DNA of 41,533 bases from an uncultured Thiotrichaceae bacterium (GTDB taxonomy: Bacteria > Pseudomonadota > Gammaproteobacteria > Thiotrichales > Thiotrichaceae): contig CALAMO010000003.1 of NCBI GenBank assembly GCA_937925855.1, positions 1-41,533 on the forward strand, read 5' to 3'. The position numbers and the translations under genes are program-made. Under the pieces are notes generated by a model that was not told the origin of the DNA, did no database searches, and was given only the letters and a program-made list of their open reading frames with translations. Below are positions 26,466 through 36,779 of this stretch, one piece after another. Each line of letters begins with the position of its first letter. Position 1 is the stretch's first letter.

Positions 26466-27458
26466 CTATAGCATGCATCCAGACGTTTGCTCTGGCATAG
26501 ACTCCTCGGCTAAGCGTTCCGGCTGAATGCCCAACCGCTTAAACAACGTCATATCATGATCTTCTTCTGGATTATCCGTCGTCAACAGACGGTCACCATA
26601 AAAAATCGAGTTTGCCCCCGCAAAGAAACACCAGGCTTGCGTTTCATCACTCATCTCAGTGCGACCTGCTGAGAGCCTAACGTAAGACTTAGGCATTAAA
26701 ATCCGTGCCACCGCAATGGTGCGCACAAAATCCAGCGGATCTAACTTATCAATCCCAGCAAGCGGCGTGCCTTTGATTTGCACCAGATCATTAATTGGTA
26801 CCGATTCGGGGTGCACACTCAAATTGGCTAATTGTTGCAACAGACGTGCCCGATCTGTCTCGCTTTCGCCCATGCCCAAAATACCGCCGGAGCAAACATT
26901 AATACCGGCAGCGCGCACATGTTCCAGCGTGTCCAGCCGATCTTGGTAGGTGCGAGTCGTAATCACATTGCCGTAAAATTCAGGCGACGTATCCAGATTG
27001 TGATTGTAGTAGTCCAGTCCAGCCTGTTTTAACCGCCCGGCCTGTGGTTTCGTCAACATGCCGAGCGTCACGCAGGTTTCCATCCCTAAATTACGCACTG
27101 CGCCCACCATTTCAACTACGCGCTCCAAATTTTTATCGGTCGGATTACGCCAAGCAGCACCCATACAAAAACGAGTAGCGCCGCTATCGCGTGCCGCTTG
27201 GGCGCTGCTAATCACTTCATCTAGCGGCAGCAGGCGTTCACGCTCCAGTCCGGTATCATTACGGGCACTTTGTGAACAGTAACTACAATCCTCTGGGCAG
27301 GCTCCCGTTTTAATGCTGAGCAAGGTACTGATTTGCACCTGATTAACCGTGAAGTTTGCACGATGAATTTGGTGAGCCTTAAACATTAAGTCATTGAAGG
27401 GCAACGCAAATAAATCCTTGATCTCGGCCAGTGGCCAATCGTGACGTAATTCATTCAT
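26466..27458 (-). CDS. bioB: Biotin synthase
   Basis: Radical-SAM enzyme inserting sulphur into dethiobiotin, the last step of biotin synthesis. The 330 residues include the CxxxCxxC cluster motif at cysteines 54, 58 and 61 ([13 protein letters not shown]), [14 protein letters not shown] and [10 protein letters not shown]. The length is normal. AAGG lies about ten bases before the ATG. It follows the rplQ terminator, so it should have its own promoter; I could not identify one. No other bio genes are in the window. Confidence 0.96.
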   Translation of the reverse strand: MNELRHDWPLAEIKDLFALPFNDLMFKAHQIHRANFTVNQVQISTLLSIKTGACPEDCSYCSQSARNDTGLERERLLPLDEVISSAQAARDSGATRFCMGAAWRNPTDKNLERVVEMVGAVRNLGMETCVTLGMLTKPQAGRLKQAGLDYYNHNLDTSPEFYGNVITTRTYQDRLDTLEHVRAAGINVCSGGILGMGESETDRARLLQQLANLSVHPESVPINDLVQIKGTPLAGIDKLDPLDFVRTIAVARILMPKSYVRLSAGRTEMSDETQAWCFFAGANSIFYGDRLLTTDNPEEDHDMTLFKRLGIQPERLAEESMPEQTSGCML

Positions 27459-27525
27459 ATCTAATCAACCTTAACTTTGTGAGTCCGCTCCGCAGATTTC
27501 ACCTGAAACCCGCTCCACTCAACGC

Positions 27526-27560
27526 AAAAAGCCGGTATGCAATCAAGCAAACCGGCTTTT
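27526..27560 (-). terminator. Intrinsic terminator at the end of the ribosomal operon
   Basis: The two arms, about 14 bases each with one mismatch, centre on AGCCGGT and ACCGGCT around a six-base loop. On the minus strand the stem is followed by five T residues. It lies about 30 bases after the rplQ stop and separates the ribosomal genes from bioB. Confidence 0.88.
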
Positions 27561-27589
27561 ACTTTTTGTCGCCAGCCAGAAAGTAGACG

Positions 27590-27970
27590 CTACGCCTCTT
27601 CTTGCACCTCGCCAGCACCACCTACCAATGAAACATAGGCCATAGGCGCATTATCACCCGCACGGTTACCGCACTTGATGATACGCAAATAACCACCGGG
27701 GCGGCCTTCATAGCGCGGGCCTAAGTCTGTGAACAGCTTCGCCACTACTTCGTTATCACGCAGCCGTGCAAAGGCAATCCGGCGGTTATGCACGGAGTCA
27801 TTCTTAGCACGAGTGATTAATGGCTCAGCCACACGACGCAGCTCTTTAGCCTTGGGCAGTGTGGTTTTAATAGCTTCGTAACGCAACAATGAGTTGGTCA
27901 GACTCTGGAGCAGTGCTTTACGATGACTGCTGTTGCGGCTTAATTGACGACCAATTCTACGATGACGCAT
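27590..27970 (-). CDS. rplQ: 50S ribosomal protein L17
   Basis: Last gene of the alpha operon. The 126-residue protein starts [20 protein letters not shown], the family signature, and contains [22 protein letters not shown]. It lies near the exit tunnel of the large subunit. It follows rpoA directly and precedes a strong terminator. Confidence 0.97.
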   Translation of the reverse strand: MRHRRIGRQLSRNSSHRKALLQSLTNSLLRYEAIKTTLPKAKELRRVAEPLITRAKNDSVHNRRIAFARLRDNEVVAKLFTDLGPRYEGRPGGYLRIIKCGNRAGDNAPMAYVSLVGGAGEVQEEA

Positions 27971-28022
27971 GATAATTATCCTTCAGAGTAGCTGCTGATA
28001 AAAGCAGGTATAAATAACGCTA

Positions 28023-29027
28023 TCAGGCTACTTTACTGTCTTTGTGATCCAGCCCCGCAGGTGGCCAGTTGTCAAGTTTGGTTCCCAGCGTCAAACCGTG
28101 GGAGGCCAGCACATCTTTAATTTCTGTCAGTGACTTCTTGCCTAGGTTAGGCGTCTTCAACAATTCGGTCTCGGTACGCTGTACCAAGTCACCGATATAA
28201 TAAAGATTTTCTGCCTTCAGACAGTTGGCGGAACGAACCGTCAGCTCAAGATCGTCTACCGGGCGCAATAGCACCGGCTCAATCTCGGGCTGCTCTTCTT
28301 CCTGCTTAACAGGCTCCTCAATCTTAAGATCAAAGAATACCGTCAACTGCTGTTGCAGAATTTGTGCGGCCATACTCAGTGCGTTTTCAGCATCCACCGA
28401 ACCATCTGTCTCAATTTCAACGATAAGCTTATCCATATCGGTGCGCTGTTCAACCCGCGCACTGTCGACATTATAAGCCACCCGCAGAATCGGACTGTAG
28501 CTAGCATCCAATACCAGCGTGCCGAGTGGCAACTCAGGTGAATCAGGACCACGTCGTACCGAAGCAGGCTGATAACCACGCCCACCGGTAATGGTTAAAT
28601 TCATTTCCAGCTCGACGTCGTCCTTGGTGATGTGGGCAATGACGTGATCGGGATCGACGATTTCGACATCATGATCCAGTTCAATATCTGCCGCAGTCAC
28701 TGGACCAACGCCTTTTTTCTTCAGAGTTAGCGTTGCTTCTTCACGCGCATTAAGCCGAATCGCCAAGGTTTTTAGGTTTAGCAGGATTTCGACAACATCC
28801 TCCTGCACACCTTCCATCGAGGTGTATTCGTGTACCACGCCTGCGATTTGAACTTCAGTGATTGCACTGCCTGGAATAGAAGACAGTAAAATCCGGCGCA
28901 GCGCATTACCTAGGGTATGCCCAAAACCACGCTCTAGCGGCTCAAGTGTGATCCTGGATGTATTTAATCCAAGCTCCTGAACCTGTACATTGCGTGGCTT
29001 TAGTAAATCTATCGTTTTAGAGGTCAT
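28023..29027 (-). CDS. rpoA: RNA polymerase alpha subunit
   Basis: Scaffold for RNA polymerase assembly; its C-terminal domain contacts UP elements and activators. I chose the ATG giving [15 protein letters not shown] (334 residues), which matches the family start and has AGG seven bases ahead. An in-frame ATG 54 bases earlier lies inside a hairpin loop. The N-terminal domain shows [19 protein letters not shown]; the C-terminal domain has [17 protein letters not shown] and ends with the DNWPP segment. An acidic EEEQPEIEP linker separates the domains. Confidence 0.96.
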   Translation of the reverse strand: MTSKTIDLLKPRNVQVQELGLNTSRITLEPLERGFGHTLGNALRRILLSSIPGSAITEVQIAGVVHEYTSMEGVQEDVVEILLNLKTLAIRLNAREEATLTLKKKGVGPVTAADIELDHDVEIVDPDHVIAHITKDDVELEMNLTITGGRGYQPASVRRGPDSPELPLGTLVLDASYSPILRVAYNVDSARVEQRTDMDKLIVEIETDGSVDAENALSMAAQILQQQLTVFFDLKIEEPVKQEEEQPEIEPVLLRPVDDLELTVRSANCLKAENLYYIGDLVQRTETELLKTPNLGKKSLTEIKDVLASHGLTLGTKLDNWPPAGLDHKDSKVA

Positions 29028-29069
29028 GCTAGTACCTGTAACCGTATTATGAATCGAAGTGACTGATGC

Positions 29070-29097
29070 GGCTGTTTCCATCTCATTGGAAACAGCC
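29070..29097 (-). promoter_or_regulatory. Perfect 10-bp hairpin between rpsD and rpoA
   Basis: GGCTGTTTCC and GGAAACAGCC flank an eight-base loop. There is no T tract on the minus strand, so it is not a standard terminator. It sits 42 bases before the chosen rpoA start, with an unused in-frame ATG in the loop. It may be an mRNA processing or stability element, or a site for autogenous control by S4; both are inference. Confidence 0.6.
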
Positions 29098-29108
29098 TAA
29101 ACAAATTG

Positions 29109-29729
29109 TTACTTAGAGTACAATTCCACAATCAGTGATTCATTAATTTCAGCCGGCAAATCAGAACGATCAGGTACAGACTTAAATGTACCTTCCAGTT
29201 TCTTGGCGTCGACTTCTACCCAACCGGGAAAACCTAACTGCTCCGCAACGTTCATCGAATCCTGAATACGCGCTTGCTTTTTAGCACGCTCACGAACCGA
29301 TACTACGTCGCCGGGCTGAACCTGATAAGAAGCAATATTAACGATTTTATCGTTAACCATGATTGCTTTGTGGCTTACCAGCTGGCGTGACTCGGCGCGT
29401 GTAGAACCGTATCCCATGCGATAAACTACGTTATCAAGACGGCCTTCCAGCAGTTTCAGCAGATTTTCACCTGTTGCACCTTTGGTTTTCGCAGCCTTCT
29501 TATAATAATTACGGAACTGCTTTTCCAGCACACCATAAATGCGGCGTACCTTCTGCTTTTCACGCAGCTGAATGCCATAATCAGACAGGCGGGTACGGCG
29601 CTCACCGTGTACACCCGGCACCTTATCCAGCTTACATTTTTTCTCAAGAGAGACACCGCGACTCTTGAGATACAAATCTGTACCTTCGCGTCTGCTCAGT
29701 TTACAGGTTGGTCCAGTATATCTTGCCAT
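29109..29729 (-). CDS. rpsD: 30S ribosomal protein S4
   Basis: Primary 16S rRNA binder and, in E. coli, translational repressor of the alpha operon. It has 206 residues; the N-terminus [16 protein letters not shown] lacks the four-cysteine zinc site, so this is the zinc-free form. The S4 RNA-binding domain includes [20 protein letters not shown]. It sits between rpsK and rpoA. Confidence 0.97.
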   Translation of the reverse strand: MARYTGPTCKLSRREGTDLYLKSRGVSLEKKCKLDKVPGVHGERRTRLSDYGIQLREKQKVRRIYGVLEKQFRNYYKKAAKTKGATGENLLKLLEGRLDNVVYRMGYGSTRAESRQLVSHKAIMVNDKIVNIASYQVQPGDVVSVRERAKKQARIQDSMNVAEQLGFPGWVEVDAKKLEGTFKSVPDRSDLPAEINESLIVELYSK

Positions 29730-29744
29730 TGTCAGATCCTCCCG

Positions 29745-30143
29745 TTACACACGACGCTTTTTAGGTGGGCGACAACCGTTATGTGGAATCGGTGTCACAT
29801 CGGTAATGTTAGTGATTTTATAGCCTGCATTATTTAATGCACGGATCGCGGACTCACGTCCCGGCCCTGGGCCTTTAACTTCAACATCGAGATTTTTCAG
29901 ACCGTAATCCTTGGCAGCGTTTCCAGCACGTTCCGCTGCAACCTGTGCGGCAAACGGCGTGCTCTTTCGTGAACCACGAAACCCAGAACCACCAGAGGTC
30001 GCCCAAGCGAGTGCGTTTCCTTGGCGGTCGGTAATCGTGACAATGGTATTGTTAAACGACGCATTGATATGCGCCACACCGTCAGTCACGACCTTTTTAA
30101 TCTTTTTTCGGGTGTTTGCACCCTTTCTTGGCTGTTTTGCCAT
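29745..30143 (-). CDS. rpsK: 30S ribosomal protein S11
   Basis: Platform protein of the small subunit. The 132 residues include [35 protein letters not shown] and the basic C-terminus [12 protein letters not shown]. It has standard length and place between S13 and S4. Confidence 0.97.
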   Translation of the reverse strand: MAKQPRKGANTRKKIKKVVTDGVAHINASFNNTIVTITDRQGNALAWATSGGSGFRGSRKSTPFAAQVAAERAGNAAKDYGLKNLDVEVKGPGPGRESAIRALNNAGYKITNITDVTPIPHNGCRPPKKRRV

Positions 30144-30165
30144 AACGTTTACTTCCTGCTAAGCC

Positions 30166-30522
30166 TTATTTCCGAATCGGACGACGCGGACCTTTACGGG
30201 TACGTGCATTAGTCTTACTGCGCTGACCACGCAATGGCAGACCACGACGATGACGAATACCGCGATAACATCCCATGTCCATCAAACGCTTGATATTCAT
30301 GGAAACTTCACGGCGCAGATCGCCTTCAATCAGGTATTTGCTGACTTCAGCACGTACTTTTTCAAGATCTTCTTCGCTCAGGTCACGGATTTTTGTTGCA
30401 GGCGTAATGCCTGATGCAGCACAAATATCCTTTGAGCGTGACAGTCCAATCCCATAAATTGAGGTTAAACCAATAACCGCATGCTTATTTACAGGAAGAT
30501 TAATACCCGCAATACGAGCCAT
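30166..30522 (-). CDS. rpsM: 30S ribosomal protein S13
   Basis: Head protein that contacts P-site tRNA and the large subunit. I chose the ATG giving [19 protein letters not shown] (118 residues, the usual length), with GGAG about ten bases upstream. A longer open frame would add 15 unrelated residues and would begin upstream of the predicted transcript start. [11 protein letters not shown] and the C-terminal [17 protein letters not shown] are typical. First gene of the alpha operon. Confidence 0.97.
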   Translation of the reverse strand: MARIAGINLPVNKHAVIGLTSIYGIGLSRSKDICAASGITPATKIRDLSEEDLEKVRAEVSKYLIEGDLRREVSMNIKRLMDMGCYRGIRHRRGLPLRGQRSKTNARTRKGPRRPIRK

Positions 30523-30555
30523 TAATGATATCTCCAGATTCTCGGGAAGCGCGCG

Positions 30556-30584
30556 ATTATGCCGCAAACCCGCTTATTTATCAA
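30556..30584 (-). promoter_or_regulatory. Sigma70-type promoter of the alpha operon
   Basis: On the minus strand TTGATA (30579-30584) and CATAAT (30556-30561) are 17 bases apart. The next seven bases are all G/C, the discriminator type found at stringently controlled ribosomal promoters. Transcription would start near 30549 and leave a leader of only about 27 bases before rpsM. Confidence 0.7.
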
Positions 30585-30593
30585 CAAATAACC

Positions 30594-30674
30594 CCTGTTT
30601 AAAAAAACTGTCGTCTCAAACATCCAACAAACAGTTTAAACAGAGGCTATTCAAGGTCTTACCCCCGTGGGGGG
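30594..30674 (-). other. Inverted repeats in the rpmJ-rpsM gap
   Basis: Three dyads lie between the spc and alpha gene sets. CCCCC-GT-GGGGG is at 30662-30673. AAACTGT/ACAGTTT pair at 30605-30611 and 30631-30637, with T residues after the stem on the minus strand. CTGTTTAAA/TTTAAACAG also pair, at 30595-30603 and 30635-30643. None has the strong GC stem plus T tract of a clear terminator, so the spc transcript may partly read through. Confidence 0.4.
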
Positions 30675-30687
30675 AAAACAATCTGTT

Positions 30688-30801
30688 TTAACCCTGACGC
30701 TGCTTATGGCGCGGATCAGAGCAGATCACTCTTACAACGCCGTTCCTGCGGATAACCCGGCAGTTACGGCACATCTTTTTAACCGAAGCTCTTACCTTCA
30801 T
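30688..30801 (-). CDS. rpmJ: 50S ribosomal protein L36
   Basis: The smallest ribosomal protein, at the end of the spc operon. It has 37 residues: [19 protein letters not shown], then [18 protein letters not shown]. Cysteines 11, 14 and 27 with histidine 32 make the zinc-ribbon form. The gene lies 30 bases after secY. Confidence 0.97.
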   Translation of the reverse strand: MKVRASVKKMCRNCRVIRRNGVVRVICSDPRHKQRQG

Positions 30802-30831
30802 AACAAAACCTCTTAGACTCTCTACGCCAGA

Positions 30832-32175
30832 TTACTTCCGCACCACCGAACCGGGGCGGGTATGTGACTTAAAATTTGCTTTCTTCATAAGACCTTCATA
30901 CTGATGCGACATCATGTGTGATTGCATCTGTGCCAGAAAGTCCATCACTACAACAACAATGATCAACAGTGAAGTGCCGCCAAAGTAGAAAGGTACGTTC
31001 CAACCCAAAATCAAGAACTCGGGCAATAAACAAACCAAAGTAATATAAATAGCACCAACCGCTGTCAGGCGAGTCATCACACCATCAATGTACTGCGTTG
31101 TTTTCTCACCGGGGCGAATACCAGGAATAAATGCACCCGCCTTCTTTAAATTGTCCGCCATCTCGCGGGAGTTATGTACTAACGCCGTGTAAAAAAAGCA
31201 GAAGAAGACAATTGCCAGTGCATAAAAAATCACATACAGCGGCTGGCCGGGTTGCAACAGATTGAAAAACTGCGCCACGATGCCATCGCTATTACCACCC
31301 GTCATCCACTGCCCAGCCGTTGCTGGAAACAAAATAATACTGGAAGCAAAAATGGGCGGAATAACCCCAGCCATATTTAGCTTGAGCGGCAGGTGACTAG
31401 ACTGTCCCTGATACATTTTACGGCCTTGCTGTCGATTCGCATAATTGACAGTGATTCTACGTTGACCTTTCTCAATGAAGATAACAAAAGCCGTTACTAG
31501 CAGAACCAGTGCAATCAACAGAATAACAAAAGCGGGCGACAGCTCGCCAGTGTTTGCCAGTTCCAGCGTACCACCAATCGCAGCCGGCAATCCCGCTACG
31601 ATGCCCGCAAAGATAATTAGCGATATACCGTTACCAATACCACGCTCGGTGATCTGCTCACCCAACCACATCAAGAACAAAGTGCCAGTCACCAAGGTGA
31701 CTACCGTAGTAATGATAAAGCCGATACCAGGGTTAATCGCAATGCCTTGACCACCGAGAGCAATCGATACACCAATACTTTGGAACAATGCCAATACCAC
31801 GGTACCGTAGCGAGTGTACTGGGTGATTTTACGCCGCCCAGCCTCACCCTCTTTCTTGAGCTGCTCAAGATAAGGGACGACCGTAGCCATTAATTGCATA
31901 ATGATCGACGCAGAAATGTAAGGCATGATGCCAAGCGCAAATACACTAAGCCGTTCTAGTGCACCGCCGGAAAACATATTGAATACGCCCAGAATCGTGC
32001 CGCTGTTCTGGTTAAAAAATTGAGCCATAGCGGCAGGATTTACACCAGGAACCGGTATAAAAGTACCAATACGATAAACGACCAAAGCCATCAGTACGAA
32101 TAAAAGACGCTGACGAACTTCAACCATGTTTCCAAAACCTCCGAGGGAGGCTGCTGATGCAGGTGCTTTGGCCAT
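30832..32175 (-). CDS. secY: Preprotein translocase subunit SecY
   Basis: Channel-forming subunit of the Sec translocon in the inner membrane. The 447 residues contain about ten membrane helices. Family landmarks are [14 protein letters not shown] at the first helix, the [16 protein letters not shown] plug/helix region, [11 protein letters not shown] (here [12 protein letters not shown]) and the cytoplasmic loop with [17 protein letters not shown]. It lies eight bases after rplO. Confidence 0.97.
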   Translation of the reverse strand: MAKAPASAASLGGFGNMVEVRQRLLFVLMALVVYRIGTFIPVPGVNPAAMAQFFNQNSGTILGVFNMFSGGALERLSVFALGIMPYISASIIMQLMATVVPYLEQLKKEGEAGRRKITQYTRYGTVVLALFQSIGVSIALGGQGIAINPGIGFIITTVVTLVTGTLFLMWLGEQITERGIGNGISLIIFAGIVAGLPAAIGGTLELANTGELSPAFVILLIALVLLVTAFVIFIEKGQRRITVNYANRQQGRKMYQGQSSHLPLKLNMAGVIPPIFASSIILFPATAGQWMTGGNSDGIVAQFFNLLQPGQPLYVIFYALAIVFFCFFYTALVHNSREMADNLKKAGAFIPGIRPGEKTTQYIDGVMTRLTAVGAIYITLVCLLPEFLILGWNVPFYFGGTSLLIIVVVVMDFLAQMQSHMMSHQYEGLMKKANFKSHTRPGSVVRK

Positions 32176-32183
32176 GAGTATTA

Positions 32184-32618
32184 TTATTCTCCGATTGTAC
32201 CGCCTGCTGCCTCGATTGCTTCTTTCGCGCCTTTAGTGACACCAACGCCTTGGACAGTCACCGCTTTCTCAACTGTACCCGAAAGAATAATCTTAGCCTG
32301 CAGCGTGCGCGCATCTATGACATTAGCCGCTTTCAATGTTTCCAGTGAGACAATATCACCGTCTACCTTGGCTAGCTCGCTTAAACGTACTTCCGCAGTA
32401 CGCCGTCCGATGCGCGAAGTGAAACCCACTTTTGGCAGACGCTGCTTCAAAGGCATCTGACCGCCTTCAAAACCAATTCTAATCTTACCACCAGTGCGAG
32501 ATTTTTGGCCTTTGTGGCCGCGTCCAGCTGTTTTGCCTAAGCCTGAACCGATACCACGCCCCACACGGGTGCGTAGTTTACGACTGCCTTTGGCTGGCTG
32601 TAATGTGTTCAGTTTCAT
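32184..32618 (-). CDS. rplO: 50S ribosomal protein L15
   Basis: Late-assembling large-subunit protein of 144 residues. The N-terminus [20 protein letters not shown] and the glycine-rich [22 protein letters not shown] are diagnostic. Essentially adjacent to rpmD. Confidence 0.97.
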   Translation of the reverse strand: MKLNTLQPAKGSRKLRTRVGRGIGSGLGKTAGRGHKGQKSRTGGKIRIGFEGGQMPLKQRLPKVGFTSRIGRRTAEVRLSELAKVDGDIVSLETLKAANVIDARTLQAKIILSGTVEKAVTVQGVGVTKGAKEAIEAAGGTIGE

Positions 32619-32619
32619 C

Positions 32620-32808
32620 TCAGGCTTCCTCTACTTTCAGCATGTAGGAAATTTTTTTGATCATGCCACGATTCTCTGGCGTATCAATTACTGTAACCGA
32701 ATTGTGCATCTTTCGAATACCCAAACCCGCAGCACACTGCTTATGGCTTTTGAGTCGTCCGTTTAGACTACGCACTAAGGTCAGTTTAACCTGTTTAGCC
32801 TCAGCCAT
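32620..32808 (-). CDS. rpmD: 50S ribosomal protein L30
   Basis: Short 62-residue protein: [20 protein letters not shown], then [21 protein letters not shown]. Normal for bacterial L30. It sits one base from rplO and three from rpsE. Confidence 0.96.
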   Translation of the reverse strand: MAEAKQVKLTLVRSLNGRLKSHKQCAAGLGIRKMHNSVTVIDTPENRGMIKKISYMLKVEEA

Positions 32809-32811
32809 GAC

Positions 32812-33330
32812 TTACCCCTTAATCTCTTCAACAGTTTTACCGCGCTTAGCTGCGATGTTTTCAGGGTCTTGCATCGAAGCGAGTCCGGCGATAGTCGCAC
32901 GCACTACATTACCCGGATTACGGGTGCCGACACATTTAGACAGCACGTTACGTACACCCATCACTTCCAATACTGCACGCATCGCACCTCCGGCGATTAC
33001 GCCAGTACCTTCTGATGCAGGCTTCATAAATACACTAGCAGCACCGACTGAATGGTTGATTGGGTACTGCAGTGTTCCATCAACCAATGGCACGGTGATC
33101 ATAGTCTTACGTGCTTGCTCCATCGCTTTTTGAATCGCAGCGGGAACTTCACGCGCTTTACCGTAACCGAAACCAACGCGACCATTACCGTCACCCACAA
33201 CGGTTAGCGCGGTGAAGCTGAAAATACGCCCACCTTTAACCACTTTTGATACACGGTTAACGTGAACTAGTTTTTCTTGCAGGCCGTCAGCAGCGGCTGT
33301 TGAATTATCTGGCTTTGCCATCAGACTCAA
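32812..33330 (-). CDS. rpsE: 30S ribosomal protein S5
   Basis: Decoding-fidelity protein of 172 residues. It shows [39 protein letters not shown] and the C-terminal-domain segment [20 protein letters not shown]. Length and neighbours are standard. Confidence 0.97.
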   Translation of the reverse strand: MSLMAKPDNSTAAADGLQEKLVHVNRVSKVVKGGRIFSFTALTVVGDGNGRVGFGYGKAREVPAAIQKAMEQARKTMITVPLVDGTLQYPINHSVGAASVFMKPASEGTGVIAGGAMRAVLEVMGVRNVLSKCVGTRNPGNVVRATIAGLASMQDPENIAAKRGKTVEEIKG

Positions 33331-33333
33331 TCC

Positions 33334-33687
33334 TTAAAATTGCAGGCCAGCTTCACGCGCAGCATCCGCTAACGCTTTGATACGACCATGATACTTAAAA
33401 CCGGAGCGATCAAAGGCAACAGACTCCACCCCTTTCTCACGCGCACGTTCAGCGATCAGCTTACCCACCGTAGCGGCTGAATCCATATTACCTGTGTAAC
33501 TCTCACCTTCACGCAGTGCTTTCTCAACCGTTGAGGCAGACGCCAATACGGTATCGCCCTGTGGCGCAATGATTTGAGCATAAATATGTTGTGGCGTACG
33601 GTGCACACACAGACGTGTAACCTGTAACTCACGCATCTTGCCACGCGCACGCTTACTGCGACGAATACGACTAATTTTCTTATCCAT
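33334..33687 (-). CDS. rplR: 50S ribosomal protein L18
   Basis: 5S rRNA-binding protein of 117 residues: [20 protein letters not shown], then [20 protein letters not shown] near the end. Basic N-terminus [15 protein letters not shown]. Standard. Confidence 0.97.
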   Translation of the reverse strand: MDKKISRIRRSKRARGKMRELQVTRLCVHRTPQHIYAQIIAPQGDTVLASASTVEKALREGESYTGNMDSAATVGKLIAERAREKGVESVAFDRSGFKYHGRIKALADAAREAGLQF

Positions 33688-33698
33688 CTTATGCCACC

Positions 33699-34232
33699 TT
33701 ACTTCTTCTTGGCTTCTTTGCGCACGATGTGCTCACCTGCATATTTCACACCTTTGCCTTTATAAGGCTCTGGCGGACGGTATGCGCGAATTTCCGCAGC
33801 GACCTGGCCGACTTTCTGCTTGTCGATGCCGCGGATAACAATTTCAGTCTGACTTGGCGTTTCAGCCGTCACACCATCAGGCATCTCATGCACTACTGGA
33901 TGCGAAAAGCCCAGCGTCAGATTAACCTGATTACCTTGTGCCTGTGCACGGTAACCAACACCAACTAACTGCAATTTCTTTTCAAAACCAGCGCTAACGC
34001 CCGTCATCATATTATTGGTAACCGCACAGGTTGTCCCTGCCTGCGCCCATGCACCGGGCACGTCGTGACGCGGTTGAAAACGCAACAGATTATCATCCAG
34101 GGCAACTTCAACATCTTTGTGCACGACATAGTCGAATACACCTTTGCTGCCCTTGATATTCAGATTCTGCCCATCAATTTTGACTTCTACACCGCTAGGC
34201 AGCGTAAGTCCTCGTTTTGCAATTCGTGACAT
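33699..34232 (-). CDS. rplF: 50S ribosomal protein L6
   Basis: Stalk-base protein of 177 residues starting [20 protein letters not shown]. The C-terminal signature [18 protein letters not shown] is intact. Standard length and position between S8 and L18. Confidence 0.97.
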   Translation of the reverse strand: MSRIAKRGLTLPSGVEVKIDGQNLNIKGSKGVFDYVVHKDVEVALDDNLLRFQPRHDVPGAWAQAGTTCAVTNNMMTGVSAGFEKKLQLVGVGYRAQAQGNQVNLTLGFSHPVVHEMPDGVTAETPSQTEIVIRGIDKQKVGQVAAEIRAYRPPEPYKGKGVKYAGEHIVRKEAKKK

Positions 34233-34247
34233 GACAATCTGCCTACC

Positions 34248-34643
34248 TTACTCAACCGTACAGATTATTTCGCCACCTTGCCCTGCTGCACGCGCAGCAC
34301 GACCACTCATCACACCCGAAGATGTTGAGACGATAGCGACACCATAACCACCCATCACTGTGGGCAGCTCATTTTTACCTTTAAACAGGCGCAAACCAGG
34401 ACGGCTAGCACGCGCTAGACGACTGATAACCGGTTTACCCTGAAAATACTTTAGCTCAACTGTAGTGACTGGCTTACCACCATTCTCATCAGTGCTATAA
34501 CTGGTTACATAGCCTTCATCGACCAAAACATCAAGAATGGCTTTTTTCTGGCGCGACGCCGGAAATGACACATTGGCTTTACTGGCTTGCTGGCCGTTAC
34601 GAATACGGGTCAGCATATCAGCGATTGGATCACTCATACTCAT
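34248..34643 (-). CDS. rpsH: 30S ribosomal protein S8
   Basis: 16S rRNA binder and, in E. coli, repressor of the spc operon. The 131 residues begin [20 protein letters not shown]. The C-terminal signature is [20 protein letters not shown]. Standard. Confidence 0.97.
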   Translation of the reverse strand: MSMSDPIADMLTRIRNGQQASKANVSFPASRQKKAILDVLVDEGYVTSYSTDENGGKPVTTVELKYFQGKPVISRLARASRPGLRLFKGKNELPTVMGGYGVAIVSTSSGVMSGRAARAAGQGGEIICTVE

Positions 34644-34656
34644 GACATATTTCTCC

Positions 34657-34962
34657 TTACCAGCTTGCCTTAGTTAAACCGGGCACATCACCGCGCATTG
34701 CAGCTTCACGTAGTTTATTACGGCACAGACCAAACTTACGGTAAACCGCATGTGGCCGGCCCGTCACACTACAACGACGCTGCTGCCTTACTGCGCTACC
34801 GTTACGTGGCAGCTTTTGCAGTTTTTCACTCGCAGCCATAACGTCCTCATAAGCACTTTCTGGACTGCTGATAATGGCTTTCAGTGCGGCACGCTTTGCA
34901 GCATCTTTAGCCACCGCTTTTGCACGTTTTGCTTCACGCGCAATCATGGATTTTTTCGCCAT
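34657..34962 (-). CDS. rpsN: 30S ribosomal protein S14 (zinc-free form)
   Basis: A 101-residue long-form S14: [40 protein letters not shown], and [11 protein letters not shown] at the end. The zinc cysteines of the short form are absent, as in most gammaproteobacteria. The gene is preceded by a 67-base gap with a hairpin. Confidence 0.97.
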   Translation of the reverse strand: MAKKSMIAREAKRAKAVAKDAAKRAALKAIISSPESAYEDVMAASEKLQKLPRNGSAVRQQRRCSVTGRPHAVYRKFGLCRNKLREAAMRGDVPGLTKASW

Positions 34963-34981
34963 GAGTTTCTATCCTCTTCTG

Positions 34982-35025
34982 TGTAAGTCAATGACTTACA
35001 GGCTTGCAGGGGTATACCTTACAGG
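34982..35025 (-). promoter_or_regulatory. Hairpin with competing direct repeat before rpsN
   Basis: TGTAAGTC / GACTTACA form a perfect 8-bp stem with a three-base loop at 34982-35000. On the minus strand the CCTGTAAG half occurs twice, 23 bases apart, so the CTTACA arm could pair with either copy. There is no T tract. It lies about 20 bases before the S14 start; a regulatory role is inference. Confidence 0.5.
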
Positions 35026-35029
35026 CGCG

Positions 35030-35569
35030 TTACTGTTTAAAAGGGAACTTGAACGCTGCCAGCAGCGCACGCCCTTCTTCGTCAGTTTTAGCAGTGGTGG
35101 TAATCGTAATATTCATACCGCGCAGTGCATCGATTTTATCGTAATCAATTTCTGGGAAAATGATCTGCTCTTTGATACCCATGTTGTAATTACCACGGCC
35201 ATCAAAAGCTTTAGCATTCAAACCACGGAAATCACGAATACGAGGAATAGAAACGTTAATTAAACGATCCAAAAACTCGTACATACGTTCTTTACGCAAG
35301 GTCACTTTACAGCCAATCGGCCAACCATCACGAATCTTAAATCCTGCGATAGACTTGCGGCTCATGGTGACTACAGTCTTTTGACCTGCAATTTTTTCCA
35401 TATCGCCGACAGCGTGTTCGATAACCTTTTTGTCACCGACTGCCTCACCCAAACCCATATTAAGGGTGATTTTCGTGATTTTGGGGACTTCCATCACGTT
35501 TTTAAAACCGAGCTGTTCCGTCAGTTCTGCGATGACGGTATCACGGTAATATTGCTGTAACCTTGCCAT
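35030..35569 (-). CDS. rplE: 50S ribosomal protein L5
   Basis: 5S rRNA-binding protein of 179 residues. [40 protein letters not shown] and [20 protein letters not shown] identify it. It starts 13 bases after rplX, the region where S8 binds in E. coli; here the rplX end can form only a 5-bp stem (AGCCT/AGGCT). Confidence 0.97.
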   Translation of the reverse strand: MARLQQYYRDTVIAELTEQLGFKNVMEVPKITKITLNMGLGEAVGDKKVIEHAVGDMEKIAGQKTVVTMSRKSIAGFKIRDGWPIGCKVTLRKERMYEFLDRLINVSIPRIRDFRGLNAKAFDGRGNYNMGIKEQIIFPEIDYDKIDALRGMNITITTTAKTDEEGRALLAAFKFPFKQ

Positions 35570-35582
35570 GAATGTATATACC

Positions 35583-35900
35583 TCAAGCCTCTACAGGCTC
35601 GCCATTGGATTTGAAGACACGGATTTTATCGCCGTTTTCCAGGAGCTTGAACCCAACACGGTCACCCTTGCCAGTGGCAGGATTGACCAGCATGACATTA
35701 GATACTTCCAGCGGCATTGTTTTATCAACAATTCCACCGGCAACACCCAATGTCGGATTTGGCTTCTGGTGCTTCTTAACTACATTCACACCATTAACCA
35801 GAATTTTTCCATTCGCAAACACTTGTGAAATAGTGCCGCGACGACCTTTGTCTTTGCCCGTGATAACAACAACTTCATCACTTTTACGGAGCTTACGCAT
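35583..35900 (-). CDS. rplX: 50S ribosomal protein L24
   Basis: Assembly-initiating protein of 105 residues with the KOW motif [15 protein letters not shown]. It continues [16 protein letters not shown]. Standard. Confidence 0.97.
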   Translation of the reverse strand: MRKLRKSDEVVVITGKDKGRRGTISQVFANGKILVNGVNVVKKHQKPNPTLGVAGGIVDKTMPLEVSNVMLVNPATGKGDRVGFKLLENGDKIRVFKSNGEPVEA

Positions 35901-35925
35901 TACGTCACCTACTTATCTGTTACTT

Positions 35926-36294
35926 CTAAAGCACTTCAGGTGCTAGAGAAATAATCTTCATGAAGCGATCACCACGCAATTCACGTGTAACCGGACCAAA
36001 GATACGAGTACCAATCGGCTCAAGCTTGGCGTTTAGCAGTACTGCTGCATTGCCATCAAAGCGAATGGTCGAACCATCACTGCGACGCACACCTTTAGCC
36101 GTACGCACAACGACTGCGTTGTAAACATCGCCTTTTTTTACCTTACCGCGTGGAATGGCATCTTTAATACTGACTTTAATCACATCCCCAATACCCGCGT
36201 ACCGACGATGAGAACCACCCAAAACTTTGATACACATCACACGGCGTGCACCACTATTGTCTGCAATTTGCAGCTCAGACTGCATTTGGATCAT
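35926..36294 (-). CDS. rplN: 50S ribosomal protein L14
   Basis: A 122-residue protein: [20 protein letters not shown], the family signature, then [20 protein letters not shown], ending SLAPEVL. First gene of the classical spc set. Standard length. Confidence 0.97.
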   Translation of the reverse strand: MIQMQSELQIADNSGARRVMCIKVLGGSHRRYAGIGDVIKVSIKDAIPRGKVKKGDVYNAVVVRTAKGVRRSDGSTIRFDGNAAVLLNAKLEPIGTRIFGPVTRELRGDRFMKIISLAPEVL

Positions 36295-36315
36295 GTCTAT
36301 TCTCCCGCCTTAGGA

Positions 36316-36579
36316 TTAGCTAACAGCGCGCTCAACAACTTTCAGAAGCGTCCAGTGCTTACTCTTCGACAGAGGGCGACACTCTTTAAAAGTTACGGTA
36401 TCACCCATATTGCACTCGTTGTTCTCATCGTGCACATGGTACTTCTTAGAACGCTTAATAAACTTACCGTACAAAGGATGCTTGATCTGACGTTCCATCA
36501 TAACAACAATGGTTTTATCCATTTTGTTACTAACGACACGACCCGTTAAACTACGTTCAACAACTGCTTCTTCACTCAT
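36316..36579 (-). CDS. rpsQ: 30S ribosomal protein S17
   Basis: An 87-residue OB-fold protein: [37 protein letters not shown], and [17 protein letters not shown]. Overlaps rpmC by four bases. Confidence 0.97.
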   Translation of the reverse strand: MSEEAVVERSLTGRVVSNKMDKTIVVMMERQIKHPLYGKFIKRSKKYHVHDENNECNMGDTVTFKECRPLSKSKHWTLLKVVERAVS

Positions 36580-36779
36580 CCTGTTTCACCTGCACGTTGC
36601 TTTTCAGACAGGACCGTTTTGATCCGTGCGATTTCACGCCGGACACGCTTTACTTCAGAGGAGCGTGTCATTTGTCCGGCTGACTGTTGCATACGCAACT
36701 TGAATTGCTCTTTGTAATTCTCAGTCAGTTCTGCACTCAGCTCGACCGCTGATTTTTCACGGAGTTCAGCTGCTTTCAT
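36576..36779 (-). CDS. rpmC: 50S ribosomal protein L29
   Basis: A 67-residue two-helix protein at the tunnel exit: [20 protein letters not shown], then [11 protein letters not shown], then [15 protein letters not shown]. It overlaps rplP by one base and rpsQ by four. Confidence 0.96.
   Translation of the reverse strand: MKAAELREKSAVELSAELTENYKEQFKLRMQQSAGQMTRSSEVKRVRREIARIKTVLSEKQRAGETG

Noticed and set aside
29028-29081. 18-residue N-terminal extension of RpoA
   Set aside because: The upstream ATG lies in a hairpin loop; the family start is at the [12 protein letters not shown] methionine.
30662-30673. CCCCC-GT-GGGGG as the spc operon terminator
   Set aside because: The two-base loop is too tight for the full stem, and no T tract follows on the minus strand.
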